From DATMQA01 sp035566895 (lineage in GTDB: Bacteria > Verrucomicrobiota > Verrucomicrobiia > Limisphaerales > UBA8199), in assembly GCA_035566895.1 (NCBI GenBank), contig DATMQA010000181.1, positions 1 to 14,866 of the forward strand: a stretch of DNA of 14,866 bases, written 5' to 3'. Below, piece after piece: positions 1 to 6,832 of the stretch. Positions within the stretch are counted from its first letter, which is position 1. The number at the start of each line of letters is the position of its first letter. The position numbers were made by a program, and so were the translations under genes. Under the pieces are notes generated by a model that was not told the DNA's origin, ran no database searches, and worked only from the letters and a program-made list of their open reading frames with translations.

Positions 1-167
1 ATGGACCTATCCAACGCACAAGCCGCCCGTGCGGCCAGCACCGCCACTGGTTCCAATTGGTTTTGGGGAACGACACATTCTCGACAGGTCGCGTTCATGC
101 ACGGATTCTACACCCCCCTGCAAGAAACTGGGTTGCGCCCGCTCCGCTACTTCCTCCAATTCCCTCG

Positions 168-196
168 TTGCCCTGCGGACCAAATTCGCTTATTTT
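168..196 (+). promoter_or_regulatory. Possible sigma-70-type promoter for grpE-dnaJ
   Basis: TTGCCC (168-173) and TATTTT (191-196) are separated by 17 nt, each matching the -35 and -10 consensus at 4 of 6 positions. Transcription would begin near 203, about 30 nt before the grpE ATG. This is a motif reading only. A heat-shock sigma promoter was not recognised. Confidence 0.35.
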
Positions 197-215
197 AAGC
201 ACTGACACTTTATTT

Positions 216-222
216 GAGGAAG
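216..222 (+). promoter_or_regulatory. Ribosome binding site deciding the grpE start
   Basis: GAGGAAG at 216-222 lies 10 nt before the ATG at 233 but only 1 nt before the in-frame TTG at 224. The spacing therefore favours ATG 233 as the start of grpE. Confidence 0.6.
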
Positions 223-232
223 TTTGAGTCTC

Positions 233-808
233 ATGAAAGAGCGCAATGTAGAAGTACAGAAGCAACCGGGCGCGGACGACCCAACGGCAGCGGCCGAGCC
301 GTTGCTGCCGGTGGAACCCGCCATCCTCACCCCCGGGCAATTGGAAGAGTTGAAGGTGCGCGCGGCCAAAGCCGACGACCATTGGGAACGGCTGCTGCGA
401 ACCACCGCCGATTTCGATAATTATAAAAAGCGCGCCGCCCGCGAGAAACAGGACGCCATCAGGTTCGCCAACGAAAACCTCCTCCAGAAACTCATTCCGG
501 TGCTGGATGCCTTTGACATGGCCCGCTCCGCGACCCAGAATAACCAGGCCGATTCGGTCCAACCCCTGCAAGCGGGGATTAACATGGTCTTCCAACAACT
601 CAAAGGCGCCCTGGCCGAGGCCGGCCTCGAAGAGGTCGATGCCGCCGGCAAACCCTTTGATCCCAACCTGCACGAAGCCGTCTCTCAAAAAGAAACAGAC
701 GAGGTACCCGAAGGCCAGGTGGTCCAGCAGCTACGCAAAGGATACAAGCTCCGGGAGCGGCTGTTGCGCCCGGCCGGCGTGATCGTCGCCAAACCCCCTG
801 CCCAGTGA
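233..808 (+). CDS. grpE: GrpE, nucleotide exchange factor of DnaK
   Basis: GrpE releases ADP from DnaK and so drives the Hsp70 chaperone cycle in the cytoplasm. The 191-residue product has the family layout: a charged, variable N-terminus, a long helix running through LEELKVRAAKADDHWERLL and NYKKRAAREK, which would form the dimeric coiled coil, and a C-terminal beta domain with the hallmark stretches FDPNLHEAV and GYKLRERLLRPA. The length is normal for GrpE. I chose ATG 233 over TTG 224 because of the GAGGAAG spacing. The stop codon overlaps the GTG at 805 in the next frame, and dnaJ follows 8 nt later, so the two are almost certainly co-transcribed and probably translationally coupled. hrcA and dnaK are not in the window. 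Confidence 0.96.
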   Translation: MKERNVEVQKQPGADDPTAAAEPLLPVEPAILTPGQLEELKVRAAKADDHWERLLRTTADFDNYKKRAAREKQDAIRFANENLLQKLIPVLDAFDMARSATQNNQADSVQPLQAGINMVFQQLKGALAEAGLEEVDAAGKPFDPNLHEAVSQKETDEVPEGQVVQQLRKGYKLRERLLRPAGVIVAKPPAQ

Positions 809-816
809 GCGCCCGC

Positions 817-1944
817 ATGACCAAACGAGATTATTATGAAGTCCTTGGGGTGGAAAAAGGCGCAGGGGAAGAGGAAATCAAAAAAGCCTACCGGAAAATG
901 GCGGTGAAATATCACCCGGACAAGAACCCGGGCGATAAAGCGGCCGAAGAAAAATTCAAGGAACTGGGCGAGGCCTACGAGGTGCTGTGCGACCCGCAAA
1001 AGCGCGCCGCCTATGATCAATACGGCCACGCGGCCTTTGATCGCCGCGCCGGCGGCTTCGGCCGCGCCGGCGGCTTCCATGATCCCTTCGAGGTTTTCCG
1101 CGAGGTTTTTGGCGGCGGCAGCATCTTCGAGGACCTGTTCGGCGGCGCCCAACGCGATCCCAGCGGGCCCCAGCGCGGGGACGACCTCCGCTACGACCTC
1201 GAGCTTACCTTCGAGGAGTCCGCCCGTGGATCCGAGAAGGAAATCACTGTCACCAAGCCGGACCGCTGCGAAGTTTGCCAGGGAACCGGCGCCGAGGCCG
1301 GCTCCCGCGCGCGCGCCTGCCCCACTTGCGGCGGACGCGGCCAGGTCATCAGCTCGCGCGGCATATTCAGCATCGCCCAGGCCTGTCCTCAATGCCAGGG
1401 CGCCGGGCGCATCCTCGACCATCCCTGCAAAACCTGTCACGGCCAGGGGCGCCGCGACCGCACCTCAAAAATAGCCTTGCGCATCCCGGCGGGAGTGGAC
1501 ACCGGGTCGCGGCTCCGTTCCAGCGGCAACGGCGAAGCCGGCTGGCGCGGGGGGCCCTCCGGCGACCTTTACGTCGTCATCCACGTCAAGGCACACGAAA
1601 TTTTTCAGCGGGATGGCGACGATTTGCTGTGCGAAGTGCCGGTCAATTTTGTCCAGGCCGCGCTGGGAGCCGAAATTGACGTGCCTACCCTGGACGGCAG
1701 GAATGCCATCAAAATCCCTGCCGGCACCCAGCCCGGGACGATGTTCCGGCTCAAAGGCAAAGGGATCAAAAACATCCAGGGGTATGGTCATGGCGATTTG
1801 CACGTGCGCGTCAACGTCGAAGTGCCGACGCACCTGTCGGCCGACCAAAAAACCAAGCTCGAGGAATTCGCCCAGCTCTGCAACGGCAAGGAAAGTCCCT
1901 TGAGCCAGAGCTTCTTCGAGAAAGCCAGGAAACTGTTCAAGTGA
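817..1944 (+). CDS. dnaJ: DnaJ (Hsp40) co-chaperone
   Basis: DnaJ delivers unfolded clients to DnaK and stimulates its ATPase. The 375-residue product is a type I DnaJ. It has an N-terminal J domain with HPD at residues 33-35, a Gly/Phe-rich segment around 75-110, and a zinc domain with four CxxCxGxG motifs (CEVC from 151, then CPTC, CPQC and CKTC from 204). A C-terminal client-binding domain follows, including the conserved IPAG and GDLYV stretches. The start is ATG 817, because MTKRDYYEVLGV is the typical DnaJ beginning; the in-frame GTG at 805 would add four residues. There is no strong Shine-Dalgarno, which fits coupling to grpE 8 nt upstream. The TGA stop (1942-1944) lies inside the first unit of a heptamer repeat array. 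Confidence 0.97.
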   Translation: MTKRDYYEVLGVEKGAGEEEIKKAYRKMAVKYHPDKNPGDKAAEEKFKELGEAYEVLCDPQKRAAYDQYGHAAFDRRAGGFGRAGGFHDPFEVFREVFGGGSIFEDLFGGAQRDPSGPQRGDDLRYDLELTFEESARGSEKEITVTKPDRCEVCQGTGAEAGSRARACPTCGGRGQVISSRGIFSIAQACPQCQGAGRILDHPCKTCHGQGRRDRTSKIALRIPAGVDTGSRLRSSGNGEAGWRGGPSGDLYVVIHVKAHEIFQRDGDDLLCEVPVNFVQAALGAEIDVPTLDGRNAIKIPAGTQPGTMFRLKGKGIKNIQGYGHGDLHVRVNVEVPTHLSADQKTKLEEFAQLCNGKESPLSQSFFEKARKLFK

Positions 1945-1982
1945 CGCGTAAAACGTGAAACGTGACGCGTGAAACGTGAAAC
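1941..1982 (+). repeat. Heptamer array GTGAAAC, 6 units, at the dnaJ stop
   Basis: Six contiguous 7-bp units lie here: GTGACGC, GTAAAAC, GTGAAAC, GTGACGC, GTGAAAC, GTGAAAC. The first unit contains the dnaJ stop codon. Related arrays occur at 2814-2854, 7887-7921 and 8008-8035. Confidence 0.85.
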
Positions 1983-1994
1983 GGGGCCCATCCC

Positions 1995-2022
1995 CCAACA
2001 TCCATCATCCATCATCCCACCA
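1995..2022 (-). repeat. Heptamer mini-array CCATCAT before rsmE
   Basis: Four 7-bp units CCAACAT, CCATCAT, CCATCAT, CCCACCA fill most of the gap between the dnaJ array and the rsmE ATG at 2027. Read on the minus strand the unit is ATGATGG, close to the ATGATGC and GTGATGC units of the array at 7887-7921, so it may be a diverged part of the same repeat family in inverted orientation. Confidence 0.6.
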
Positions 2023-2026
2023 CTCC

Positions 2027-2794
2027 ATGCCCGGCCACCGCTTCTATCTTCCGCCGGAGGCATGCCGGGACAATACTCTGTCCCTCACCGGTCGTGAAGC
2101 CCACCACGCTCTTCGCGTGCTGCGGGTTCAGCGCGGCGAGCAGGTGGTTGTGCTGGACGGCGCGGGCCTGGAGTGCCGCTGCGAAGTTCAGGACTGTGGG
2201 CGCAACGCCGTCGCGTTGAAAGTGGTAGAGAAACGTTCGACCGTGCCGCTGCCCTGCCAACTCACGCTGCTGCAGGCGCTGCCCAAGGGAAAGCTCATCG
2301 AATCGATCATCCAAAAAGCAACCGAGCTGGGCGTTCACCGCATCGTTCCGCTGCTTGCCGAACGGGTGGTCGCACATATCGAAGACGAAGCGGCCGAAGA
2401 AAAGAGTGAGAAATGGCAGTTAGTCGCGATCGAAGCAATCAAACAATGCGGCTCGGCCTGGCTGCCCCGGGTCGAAGCGCCGGTCACACCACAGGAATAT
2501 CTGGCTCGCCAGGAGAATTTCGACCTGGCCCTCGTTGGCTCGCTGCAACCCGGCAGCAAGCATCCGCGAGAATACTTTCAGCGGTTTCAGCACGAACAAG
2601 GGCGCAGACCCGGGTCGGTTGCGGTCTGGATTGGCCCGGAGGGCGACTTTTCCCCGGCCGAATTGCGGATGATTGAAGCCGCCGGGGCGCTGCCCATCAC
2701 GCTGGGCCGGCTGGTCCTGCGCACCGAAACCGCGGCGATCTATTGCCTCTCGATTCTCAATTACGAGCTGCAGGCGGGAGAGATGGCAGAATGA
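2027..2794 (+). CDS. rsmE: RsmE, 16S rRNA (uracil-1498-N3)-methyltransferase
   Basis: RsmE methylates N3 of U1498 in 16S rRNA of the 30S subunit, using S-adenosylmethionine. The 255-residue product has an N-terminal PUA-like RNA-binding domain (HRFYLPPE, then GREAHHALRVLRVQRGE) and a C-terminal SPOUT (trefoil-knot) methyltransferase domain. The knot signatures are IGPEGDFSPAE from residue 202 and LGRLVLRTETA at 226-236, which form the cofactor pocket. The length is normal. The start is ATG 2027, as MPGHRFYLP matches the family; a GTG at 1976 would add 17 residues encoded by repeat sequence. No Shine-Dalgarno is present: the bases just before the ATG are pyrimidine-rich heptamer repeat. dnaJ followed by rsmE is a common gene order in bacteria, which supports co-transcription. 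Confidence 0.95.
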   Translation: MPGHRFYLPPEACRDNTLSLTGREAHHALRVLRVQRGEQVVVLDGAGLECRCEVQDCGRNAVALKVVEKRSTVPLPCQLTLLQALPKGKLIESIIQKATELGVHRIVPLLAERVVAHIEDEAAEEKSEKWQLVAIEAIKQCGSAWLPRVEAPVTPQEYLARQENFDLALVGSLQPGSKHPREYFQRFQHEQGRRPGSVAVWIGPEGDFSPAELRMIEAAGALPITLGRLVLRTETAAIYCLSILNYELQAGEMAE

Positions 2795-2813
2795 TTAAGG
2801 CAGAACCATTTCG

Positions 2814-2854
2814 GTGAGGCGCGATGCGTGAAACGTGAATGTGAGGCGCGATAG
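2814..2854 (+). repeat. Heptamer array, imperfect, after rsmE
   Basis: The units GTGAGGC, GCGATGC, GTGAAAC, GTGAAT (6 nt), GTGAGGC and GCGATAG lie 19 nt after the rsmE stop, in the same orientation as the gene. The last two units nearly repeat the first two, so the array looks partly duplicated. Confidence 0.7.
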
Positions 2855-2983
2855 TGGTCGCTGTTTGCCATAGCTATGCCTGCGTCGGTTTTAATGGGCT
2901 TCATAAGGCAAGCTCAAATCTGTGCACACAAAATTGAATCCACATCATTCAAGAGTTACCTTGATCCAGAAACAAAGTGGATT

Positions 2984-3709
2984 ATGAATACGCCGATCGG
3001 CCTCGAGCAGTGCCTGACCTTCATCAACTGTCAAATGCAGCCGCCCACCTGGCCGCACACGCACCGGAATGGCGAGCCGCGGCGGGCCATTACCATTTCG
3101 CGCCAGGCGGGCGCCGGCGGCCATGCGGTGGCCGCGAAACTAGTCGAAATCCTCCAGGCGCAGGCGCAGGCGGGAGCGTGTCCCTGGACCGTCTTTGACC
3201 GGAACCTGGTCGAGAAGGTCCTCGAAGACCATCACCTGCCCAAACGGCTGGCAAGGTTCATGCCGGAAGACCGCATCTCCGAAATCTCCGATACGATGGA
3301 CGAATTGTTCGGGCTGCATCCCCCCTCCTGGATCCTGGTGCGCCAAATGGCCGACACGATCCTGCGCCTGGCCGAACTTGGGCATGTCATTCTGATCGGA
3401 CGCGGTGCTAACGTGATTACTTCCCGGCTCGGTTATGTCTTCCACGTTCGACTTGTTGGTTCGCTGGAAAAACGGGTCCGGCATCTTCAAGAACTCCAGC
3501 ATCTTACCCCCAAGGCCGCGTTCGAACTGGCCGAGCGAGAAGATCTCGGCCGCAAGCGGTACCTCAAGAAGTATTTCAACAAAGAAATCAACGATCCCTT
3601 GCTCTACCACCTGGTCATCAACACGGACCTGGTGCCGCACGACGAAGCTGCGCAGATGATCACCGAAGCCGTAATGGCCAAGCCCGTGCCGGCGCTGGCG
3701 CGGGTCTGA
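2984..3709 (+). CDS. Cytidylate kinase-like family protein
   Basis: The 241-residue product resembles the cytidylate-kinase-like P-loop family (Cytidylate_kin2 in Pfam), whose members are NMP-kinase-fold proteins of mostly unproven substrate. The visible signs are AITISRQAGAGGHAVA (residues 35-50), which replaces the standard GxxxxGK[ST] P-loop with the ISRQxGxGG form typical of this family, FDRNLVEKVL near 71-80, and HVILIGRGAN near 134-143. A basic helical region (EREDLGRKRYLKKYF) follows, corresponding to the lid of NMP kinases, and then the final strand YHLVINTDLV. ATG 2984 is preferred, with a weak AAGTGG just upstream; an upstream ATG at 2876 would add 36 residues that do not look coding. 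True CMP kinase activity is uncertain because the canonical P-loop lysine is absent. Confidence 0.82.
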   Translation: MNTPIGLEQCLTFINCQMQPPTWPHTHRNGEPRRAITISRQAGAGGHAVAAKLVEILQAQAQAGACPWTVFDRNLVEKVLEDHHLPKRLARFMPEDRISEISDTMDELFGLHPPSWILVRQMADTILRLAELGHVILIGRGANVITSRLGYVFHVRLVGSLEKRVRHLQELQHLTPKAAFELAEREDLGRKRYLKKYFNKEINDPLLYHLVINTDLVPHDEAAQMITEAVMAKPVPALARV

Positions 3710-3759
3710 AAACCCCCCATCGCCTCGGGGATGGCAAAGGCGAAGGCCAACGGCGGGCG

Positions 3760-3787
3760 TTGACAACCAGGCGTCGCAGGGTAGCAT
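3760..3787 (+). promoter_or_regulatory. Promoter of the tRNA-Glu gene
   Basis: A perfect -35 TTGACA (3760-3765) is followed after 16 nt by TAGCAT (3782-3787, 4 of 6). CATTAT at 3785-3790 with a 19-nt spacer is an alternative -10. The tRNA begins at 3804, so the leader would be only about 10 nt. This is the best promoter match in the window. Confidence 0.6.
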
Positions 3788-3803
3788 TATCCCGGTTCCG
3801 TCT

Positions 3804-3878
3804 GGCGCGTTCGTCTATCGGTTAGGACACGGCCCTCTCAAGGCTGAAAGACGGGTTCGATTCCCGTACGCGCTACCA
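3804..3878 (+). tRNA. trnE: tRNA-Glu, anticodon CUC
   Basis: The sequence folds as a full cloverleaf. The acceptor stem is 3804-3810 with 3868-3874. The D arm contains the GGTTAGGA loop. The anticodon stem is 3830-3834 with 3842-3846, around the loop CTCTCAA, with anticodon CTC at 3837-3839. The T arm is ACGGG-TTCGATT-CCCGT. The discriminator is A (3875) and CCA is encoded (3876-3878). Anticodon CUC reads GAG. The first acceptor pair is G3804 with T3874, a G-U wobble instead of the usual G-C. A RelE-like gene starts 10 nt after the CCA on the same strand. Confidence 0.95.
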
Positions 3879-3888
3879 ATGATCCAAA

Positions 3889-4260
3889 ATGCGCCCGTTC
3901 CAAATCATTTTCAACCCGACCAGCGCGGCTGAATTGGCCCGCATGCCCAAGGAGTTGCAGCTCCAAATCCTGGGCGAGTTCCGCGGCCTGCCGCAGCAGG
4001 TGATGCACACCGAGCTGGACCAGTTCGGCAAGCTCGAACGCGCCGGCCGTATCCTGCACCGGTTCCGGGTCGGGGACTACCGCGTCTATTTCGAGCGGCA
4101 CGAGCTGGGTCTGCTGGTGCATCGGATCCTCAATCGCCACACGCTGAAGGACTTTTTGTTCCGCTCCGGTCTGAAGATGCAGGAAGACGAGGCGCTGCAG
4201 CAGAATCCCAAATTCTGGGAGCTGATCGAGAACGCGAAAACCGCCGCGGCAAAGAACTGA
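3889..4260 (+). CDS. RelE/ParE-superfamily toxin-like protein, no antitoxin seen
   Basis: The 123-residue product has the small alpha/beta build of RelE-type ribosome-dependent mRNA interferases and ParE-like toxins. It starts with strand MRPFQIIFNP and two helices, followed by the core motif RFRVGDYRVYFER (residues 58-70) and the strand LLVHRILNRHTLKDFLFR (75-92). The C-terminal tail (about 98-123, KFWELIENAK) is longer than in a minimal RelE. RelE toxins normally pair with an antitoxin gene directly beside them; none is visible. Upstream is tRNA-Glu, 10 nt away, and downstream a convergent oxidase gene ends after 2 nt. ATG 3889 has no Shine-Dalgarno; the ATG at 3879 is in another frame. It may share the tRNA transcript. 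It could be an orphan toxin, a fixed housekeeping derivative or a regulator; activity cannot be told from sequence. Confidence 0.72.
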   Translation: MRPFQIIFNPTSAAELARMPKELQLQILGEFRGLPQQVMHTELDQFGKLERAGRILHRFRVGDYRVYFERHELGLLVHRILNRHTLKDFLFRSGLKMQEDEALQQNPKFWELIENAKTAAAKN

Positions 4261-4262
4261 CG

Positions 4263-5402
4263 CTACCGCACTCCGGCAAATCGGTCAGGAGCAAACAAAC
4301 TCAGATCAAACGGAGGCGTTTGCCCCGACAGCAACATAGCGGCGATTTCACCGATCACCGGGGAGAACTTGAATCCATGGCCGGAACACGGACTGGCAAT
4401 TAACACCTGCGGATGGTTCGGGTGACGCCCCAGAACGAAATGTTCGTCAGGAGTATTGGTATAGAGGCATACGGCCGTGGATTTCAGAGCGCCATCGGAA
4501 CCGGGCAGGAAGCGGACCAACAGGTCTCGCACGGCGGTGACTTCGGAAGCTCCCGCCTCACGTCGGACGGAATCCGGTGTGGTGATTTCGCCCTGATGAT
4601 GAAGGGCAGCCTTGATTCCGTCGCCCAGGTCGGGGAAACCGTAGAAGAAGTGCCGCGGCTCGTACTCGCAGATGTAAATTGGACAATAGCGCGGCTGAAA
4701 TAGTTCCCGGCGCAGCGCAGGTTCAAACCAGCAAAGCACCTGACGTTCGACCGTGAGCGGCAGATTCAGACCGGGTTCAAGAGAACTCATCCAAGCTCCG
4801 GCCGAGAGCAGAAGTGTTTGCCCCTGATAGATGCCGGTGGCCGTAAAGACGCGGACTCCATTCGGCTGCGGTTCCCACTTCAGGACTGGCTCGTCAAACC
4901 GGAGCGTCGCGCTATTCCCCACCGCCAGCTTGAGGTGGGCATCGACCGCCAACTCGGGAAAAAGAATCCCGGCGCGTGGCTCCCAAACAGCGACGATTTC
5001 TTCGGCCGGCCGGAAGGCAGGAAACCTGCCACGCAACTCCGAAGCGGACAGAATCTGATGCGGGAGTTTGTGCTGTTCAGCGCTCCGCCTGGCGCCGGTA
5101 ATGAGCTGGCCGTCAGGCGATCCGAGCCTCAGGCCGCCTGTTTGCAAAAAAAGTGGGCGCCCGGAGGCGGCTTCGAGCTCCGCCCAAAGTTCGTACGAGC
5201 GTTGGACGAGCGGTACGTAAAGGGGATGTTCGAAGTAGGCCTCACGAATGATCCGGGTCAGCCCGTGCGAGGAACCGAGCGTGTGCGGCGGCTTGAAACG
5301 GTCCAGGCCCAGCACGCGTTTACCGGCCTTGGCCAGGTGATACGTCGCGGCGCTGCCCATGGCGCCCAACCCGACGATAATTACGTCATAGCCCGTTGGC
5401 AT
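4263..5402 (-). CDS. Monomeric sarcosine oxidase/SolA-like FAD amine oxidase
   Basis: The 379-residue product belongs to the FAD-dependent DAO superfamily, closest by motif to monomeric sarcosine oxidase and N-methyltryptophan oxidase, which oxidise secondary amines with O2 and release H2O2. A dinucleotide-binding GLGAMG lies at residues 11-16. His46, Arg50 and Arg53 in GSSHGLTRIIR match MSOX His45, Arg49 and Arg52. Cys312 in VCLYTNTPDEHF matches the cysteine that covalently holds FAD in MSOX (Cys315), and Lys345 in SGHGFKF matches Lys348, the oxygen-activating lysine. The length is typical. The exact substrate (sarcosine, another N-methyl amino acid or pipecolate) is not determined. The start ATG at 5402 follows GTGAGGC and lies 23 nt after the stop of the upstream FAD oxidase gene, so the two are probably co-transcribed. 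Confidence 0.88.
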   Translation of the reverse strand: MPTGYDVIIVGLGAMGSAATYHLAKAGKRVLGLDRFKPPHTLGSSHGLTRIIREAYFEHPLYVPLVQRSYELWAELEAASGRPLFLQTGGLRLGSPDGQLITGARRSAEQHKLPHQILSASELRGRFPAFRPAEEIVAVWEPRAGILFPELAVDAHLKLAVGNSATLRFDEPVLKWEPQPNGVRVFTATGIYQGQTLLLSAGAWMSSLEPGLNLPLTVERQVLCWFEPALRRELFQPRYCPIYICEYEPRHFFYGFPDLGDGIKAALHHQGEITTPDSVRREAGASEVTAVRDLLVRFLPGSDGALKSTAVCLYTNTPDEHFVLGRHPNHPQVLIASPCSGHGFKFSPVIGEIAAMLLSGQTPPFDLSLFAPDRFAGVR

Positions 5403-5425
5403 GGCCTCACGCCCGAGCCGAGCGC

Positions 5426-6793
5426 TCAGACGAATTTACCAGGGTTGAGGATGCCGTTGGGGTCCAACGCCTTCTTCACCGTGGCATGCAGCTCGCGGAC
5501 CTCTTTCGAAGCGGCCAGCGGCCACCACGCTTGTTTAGCCAGGCCAATACCGTGTTCGCCGGAGATGGCTCCCTTCCAGGCCAGCACTTGGCGGAATAAT
5601 TCGTCCAGCGCCGCATCCGCCCGGCGAGCGGCATGGGGTTCTTTGTAATCCACCATCACATTGACGTGGATGTTGCCGTCCCCCGCGTGGCCGAAGCAGG
5701 CTACCGCCAGTCCGTGTTTCTTTTGCAGCCGGACCGCGAACGCGAACAGGTCTTCGAGCCGCCCGCGCGGCACCACGATATCTTCGTTGAGCTTGGTCAA
5801 GCCGGTGTCGCGCAGGGCGTAGGAAAACTCACGCCGGATTTGCCAAACCGCTTCGCAAGCGCGCCGGCCGAGGCCGCGCTGCACAAACAGAGGATGCTGG
5901 CGGCGGATGATGCGTTCGAGCTGGCGGGTCTCGGCGCGGACGGAGCGCGCTTGACCATCCAACTCGACGATCAGGTGAGCACGGCAGCCGCGGAGGCGCT
6001 CACTCCTGGTGCGGTTGTAGGCCGCGGCAAGCGTGAAGGCATCGGCCAATTCAAGCGCGGTCGGCAGGAACCCGGCCTCCAGGATGGCGTGTAGCGAGCG
6101 GATGGCGGCCCGCATCGAGCCAAAACCAACGGCCAAACAGGCGCGATAGGGCGGCAGCGGGAGCAGCTTCAAGGTCGCCTCGGTGACGACCCCCAGGAGC
6201 CCTTCGGAGCCAACAAACAGCCGGTGGAGTTCAAAACCCGTTTTGTTCTTATGCGTCCGTCCGCCCAGTCGCAGCACCGTCCCGTTCGCAAGAACCACTT
6301 CCAGTCCCAGCACGTAGTCGCGAGTGACGCCATATTTGAGACAGCGCGGTCCACCGGCGTTGGTCGCGATATTGCCGCCGATGAAGCTTTCCTTCCGGCT
6401 GGCAGGGTCAGGCGGATAAAACAAGCCGCGCTGCTCAACCTGGTCCTGGATTTTTTGGGTATTGGCGCCCGCCTCGACAACGGCGACAAAGTCATCGGAA
6501 TTGATTTCCTTGATGCGGTTCATGCGGGCCAGCGACAGGACGATGCCGCCGCGCACGGGCACGCAACCGCCGACATAGCCGTGCCCAGCGCCGCGGGCGG
6601 TAACGGGGATACGGTGGCGATTGGCAAAGCGAAGCACCGTCGAGACAGAGCGGGCGCTTCGCGGCAAGGCAACGGCCTCCGGCAAGTGGCTCGCAAACCA
6701 TTTATCGCCCGCATGGGCAGCCAGGACGGCGGGATCGAGGCTGAGTTCCCCAGGAGGGAGGAGCTTCTTTAATTGGAAGAGAGCAGCGGGCAT
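5426..6793 (-). CDS. FAD-linked oxidase, GlcD/D-lactate dehydrogenase-like
   Basis: The 455-residue product is an FAD-binding type 4 (PCMH) oxidoreductase of the glycolate oxidase GlcD/D-lactate dehydrogenase family, which oxidises 2-hydroxy acids to 2-oxo acids. The FAD domain has RGAGHGYVGG (residues 67-76, usually RGAGTGLSGG), YPPDPAS near 126-132, IGGNIATNAGG (138-148) and KYGVTRDYVLGLEVVLANG. The C-terminal substrate domain has GHAGDGNIH (368-376), which contributes catalytic histidines in this family, SGEHGIG (411-417) and the final DPNGILNPGK (444-453). The length and order of motifs are complete. No GlcE or GlcF partner is nearby, so it is more likely a single-subunit enzyme. The ATG at 6793 lies 39 nt after the PIN/TRAM gene, and 23 nt separate its stop from the sarcosine-oxidase-like gene. 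Confidence 0.88.
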   Translation of the reverse strand: MPAALFQLKKLLPPGELSLDPAVLAAHAGDKWFASHLPEAVALPRSARSVSTVLRFANRHRIPVTARGAGHGYVGGCVPVRGGIVLSLARMNRIKEINSDDFVAVVEAGANTQKIQDQVEQRGLFYPPDPASRKESFIGGNIATNAGGPRCLKYGVTRDYVLGLEVVLANGTVLRLGGRTHKNKTGFELHRLFVGSEGLLGVVTEATLKLLPLPPYRACLAVGFGSMRAAIRSLHAILEAGFLPTALELADAFTLAAAYNRTRSERLRGCRAHLIVELDGQARSVRAETRQLERIIRRQHPLFVQRGLGRRACEAVWQIRREFSYALRDTGLTKLNEDIVVPRGRLEDLFAFAVRLQKKHGLAVACFGHAGDGNIHVNVMVDYKEPHAARRADAALDELFRQVLAWKGAISGEHGIGLAKQAWWPLAASKEVRELHATVKKALDPNGILNPGKFV

Positions 6794-6832
6794 CGGACCG
6801 GAAATGTTCGAACAGTTCTAACCGGCAACGGT

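Larger units (their letters stand above)
1..232. other. Left-edge region upstream of grpE, no certain gene
   Basis: No convincing gene is visible here. A minus-strand frame opens at an ATG at 98 and stays open to the window edge (begins MNATCRECVVPQ), so the 5' end of a divergent gene is possible, but 32 residues are too few to assign. The plus frame 1-198 resembles nothing I recognise. The grpE promoter candidate and ribosome binding site lie in the right part. I looked for a CIRCE heat-shock operator (TTAGCACTC-N9-GAGTGCTAA) and found none. Confidence 0.4.

Noticed and set aside
201..232. CIRCE operator or heat-shock sigma promoter before grpE
   Set aside because: Only a short AGCACT is present, without the inverted half at the right distance.
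685..1440. 251-aa minus-strand ORF rich in Gly and Ala
   Set aside because: It is antisense to dnaJ; the low-complexity composition comes from the J, G/F and zinc-finger codons.
1941..1982. CRISPR-like array
   Set aside because: The units are 7 bp, contiguous and without spacers, and no cas gene is near.
1465..2001. 178-aa minus-strand ORF starting in the repeat (FTFHASRFTFYASL)
   Set aside because: It is antisense to dnaJ and the N-terminus is translated heptamer repeat, which has no stops on that strand.
3717..3734. Rho-independent terminator after the cytidylate-kinase-like gene (CCATC...GATGG)
   Set aside because: The stem has only 5 bp with an 8-nt loop and no following T-run.
4818..5648. 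276-aa plus-strand ORF
   Set aside because: It is antisense to the two flavin oxidases, which have complete FAD motifs.
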